Assembly: GCA_032622095.1 (NCBI GenBank)
Contig: CP136061.1
Location: 89,274,983 to 89,338,982 of the forward strand
Reading direction: 5' to 3'
DNA: 64,000 bases
Origin: Siphonodentalium dalli
Lineage: Eukaryota > Mollusca > Scaphopoda > Gadilida > Siphonodentaliidae
The notes under the pieces were generated by a model that saw only the letters and a list, made by a program, of their open reading frames with translations, made no database searches and was not told the DNA's origin. How positions within the stretch are numbered: the first letter of the stretch is position 1; the number at the start of each line of letters is the position of its first letter. This document shows, piece after piece, positions 62,819 through 64,000 of this stretch. The position numbers were made by a program, and so were the translations under genes.

Positions 62819-63239
62819 CAAGACTGAGTTTAGTGTGCCTGTCATTTGCAGAATGAGGTCCCCAGAGGGGGAATTTAGTGACACTATCCCACATAGCAGG
62901 CTAGCATCACTAAATTCACTCTCTGGGGACCTCATTCTGCTTAGGCCTCATCTTCTTGGAAAAGTTTCTTTATTATTAAAATTTCTATAGAAACTTCTTC
63001 ACAATAGATTCTATTTCTTTTTATAGTTTAGTTTCTCTATATCCCAAAATTGCCAGACGACACATTGCATAATCGAGGTTTCCCAAATCTGAGTCTATGT
63101 CTCCCATAGCAGATGAGGCCATGCAGAATGAGGTCCCCAGAGGATGAGTTTGGTGATGCTAGCCCGCTATGCAGGATAGCATCATTAAATTCACCCTCTG
63201 AGGACCTCATTCAGCAAAGGCACACTAAACTCAGGCTTG
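62819..63239. mobile_element. Family G hAT-like MITE after TULP4 exon 12
   Basis: Perfect target duplication atgtattc at 62811-62818 and 63240-63247. Ends caagactgagtttagtgtgc and cactaaactcaggcttg. Starts 68 bp after the exon 12 donor. Confidence 0.95.
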
Positions 63240-63247
63240 ATGTATTC

Positions 63248-63428
63248 TACCACTCATTTATAAAAGGATACATTGGAATGGTCTATTATTCATCTGGAGG
63301 GGTTTTCAGGAAAAAAATAAGCTGACGACAGATAAGTAACGAAGTAGTCATATTTATCAGAGCGAAATGTTTCCTACATTCCTTAAGGGAACTACTCTTC
63401 AATTACTATTTATAGAAAGAATTAAATT
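63248..63428 (+). mobile_element. Family H element, partial
   Basis: ggatacattggaatggtcta ... ctaagggaact-like ccttaagggaactactcttc ... tatttatagaaagaattaa. The core palindrome is mostly lost. Confidence 0.6.
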
Positions 63429-64000
63429 TGGCAGCTGAATGAATTTCGGGGACTTTTCTTAGTGTTACAGCGCGACAGAGGTTAAAATTGGCCCCATTTT
63501 CAAGACTATGACTTGTCTTTCTTTGTTTCCCCAATTCTTATTTATAAAATTTCGCAATAAATAACATGATTTTTAAAGTGAGTCTCCCATGCTTTTCTGC
63601 CAAATGTAATTATCATTATGTACATTATTATTATGTACATTTACCAATTACAATGTACTGATGGAAATCATGGACAATCCCTTAAAATTGATCCTGTTGA
63701 GAATTTATGACGCTGTTTTGAAAAATTCACGTCATTCTTTAAAGGTACTCAACCCGTAAAGAGGGTCCCCATCTCAACAGATTCCAACAACAACAATCCG
63801 ATCAGAGGGTCCTATATTACTATTTCTTTGGCTTTGGGGGTAAAAAATATTTGATTCGAGTCGAGGAACCCATCAAACAAAGCTCAGAGTTATTAGATAT
63901 TGATTTTTCAAATTTGTTATGTTCTCGAGATGAGTACCAATAACTGCCGTAATCTGCTCTGGATGTGTACTCCAAATCTATTCAAACAGACAAGGATGAA
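63429..64000. other. TULP4 intron 12, start
   Basis: AT-rich DNA without an exon. 63825-63910 (ctatttctttggctt ... gtaaaaaatatttgat ... cgaggaacccatcaaa) matches 50272-50333 directly and 58265-58350 in inverted form: an unnamed dispersed repeat. Confidence 0.5.

Overview
This window is animal nuclear DNA from an AT-rich, repeat-dense invertebrate genome. It holds most of one multi-exon gene, the orthologue of vertebrate TULP4 (tubby-like protein 4), on the + strand. Twelve coding exons can be placed between 27998 and 62750. All junctions use AG/GT, the reading phase runs through every junction, and the predicted product follows the vertebrate family in order: WD40 repeats, SOCS box, and a tubby domain split by a long disordered insert. 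The start codon is present. The last exon, about 38 codons by comparison with vertebrates, lies beyond the right edge. Introns of 1-7 kb, full of short inverted-repeat transposons and of dispersed repeats rich in phrases such as 'gagttatggccc' and 'tcaaggtcaaggtca', suggest a mollusc, most likely a bivalve. That assignment is inference.

Layout. 1-27979 has no recognisable protein-coding exon. It is the 5' flank or a 5' intron of TULP4, because exon 1 begins with a splice acceptor and 18 bases of 5' UTR. It holds a 44-bp minisatellite of about 3.1 kb (5230-8308), a 69-bp tandem array (12966-13890) and many MITEs. 27980-64000 is the TULP4 gene body, whose introns carry the same repeat families. 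One intron (after exon 9) holds a separate 1.2-kb DNA transposon with TTAA target duplications and an intact antisense 281-codon ORF of unknown function (51692-52897).

Mobile DNA. At least three transposition chemistries can be read from target-site duplications. (1) Family G: hAT-like MITEs with 8-bp duplications, several of them perfect. (2) Family F: near-perfect palindromes inserted at TA, mariner-like. (3) A group of families with TTAA target sites (A, B, C, H, I, E, P and the ORF-bearing element T), several starting CCCTTT. Nested insertions and paralogous empty sites inside the window confirm the TTAA and TA duplications.

The most unusual signal is a paired hairpin module. A palindrome of about 69 bp (outer stem reading GCCAATGCATTCTC, then TTATATATGCGAG) occurs twice, in opposite orientation, around an AT-rich spacer. 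The same pair lies inside several TTAA families with different ends, and also stands alone (46209-46540). Inner stems differ between families but remain self-complementary. Family G has the same two-hairpin plan with unrelated sequence. MITE ends are also concentrated near TULP4 splice sites: 11 of 24 coding-exon edges have one within about 75 bp.
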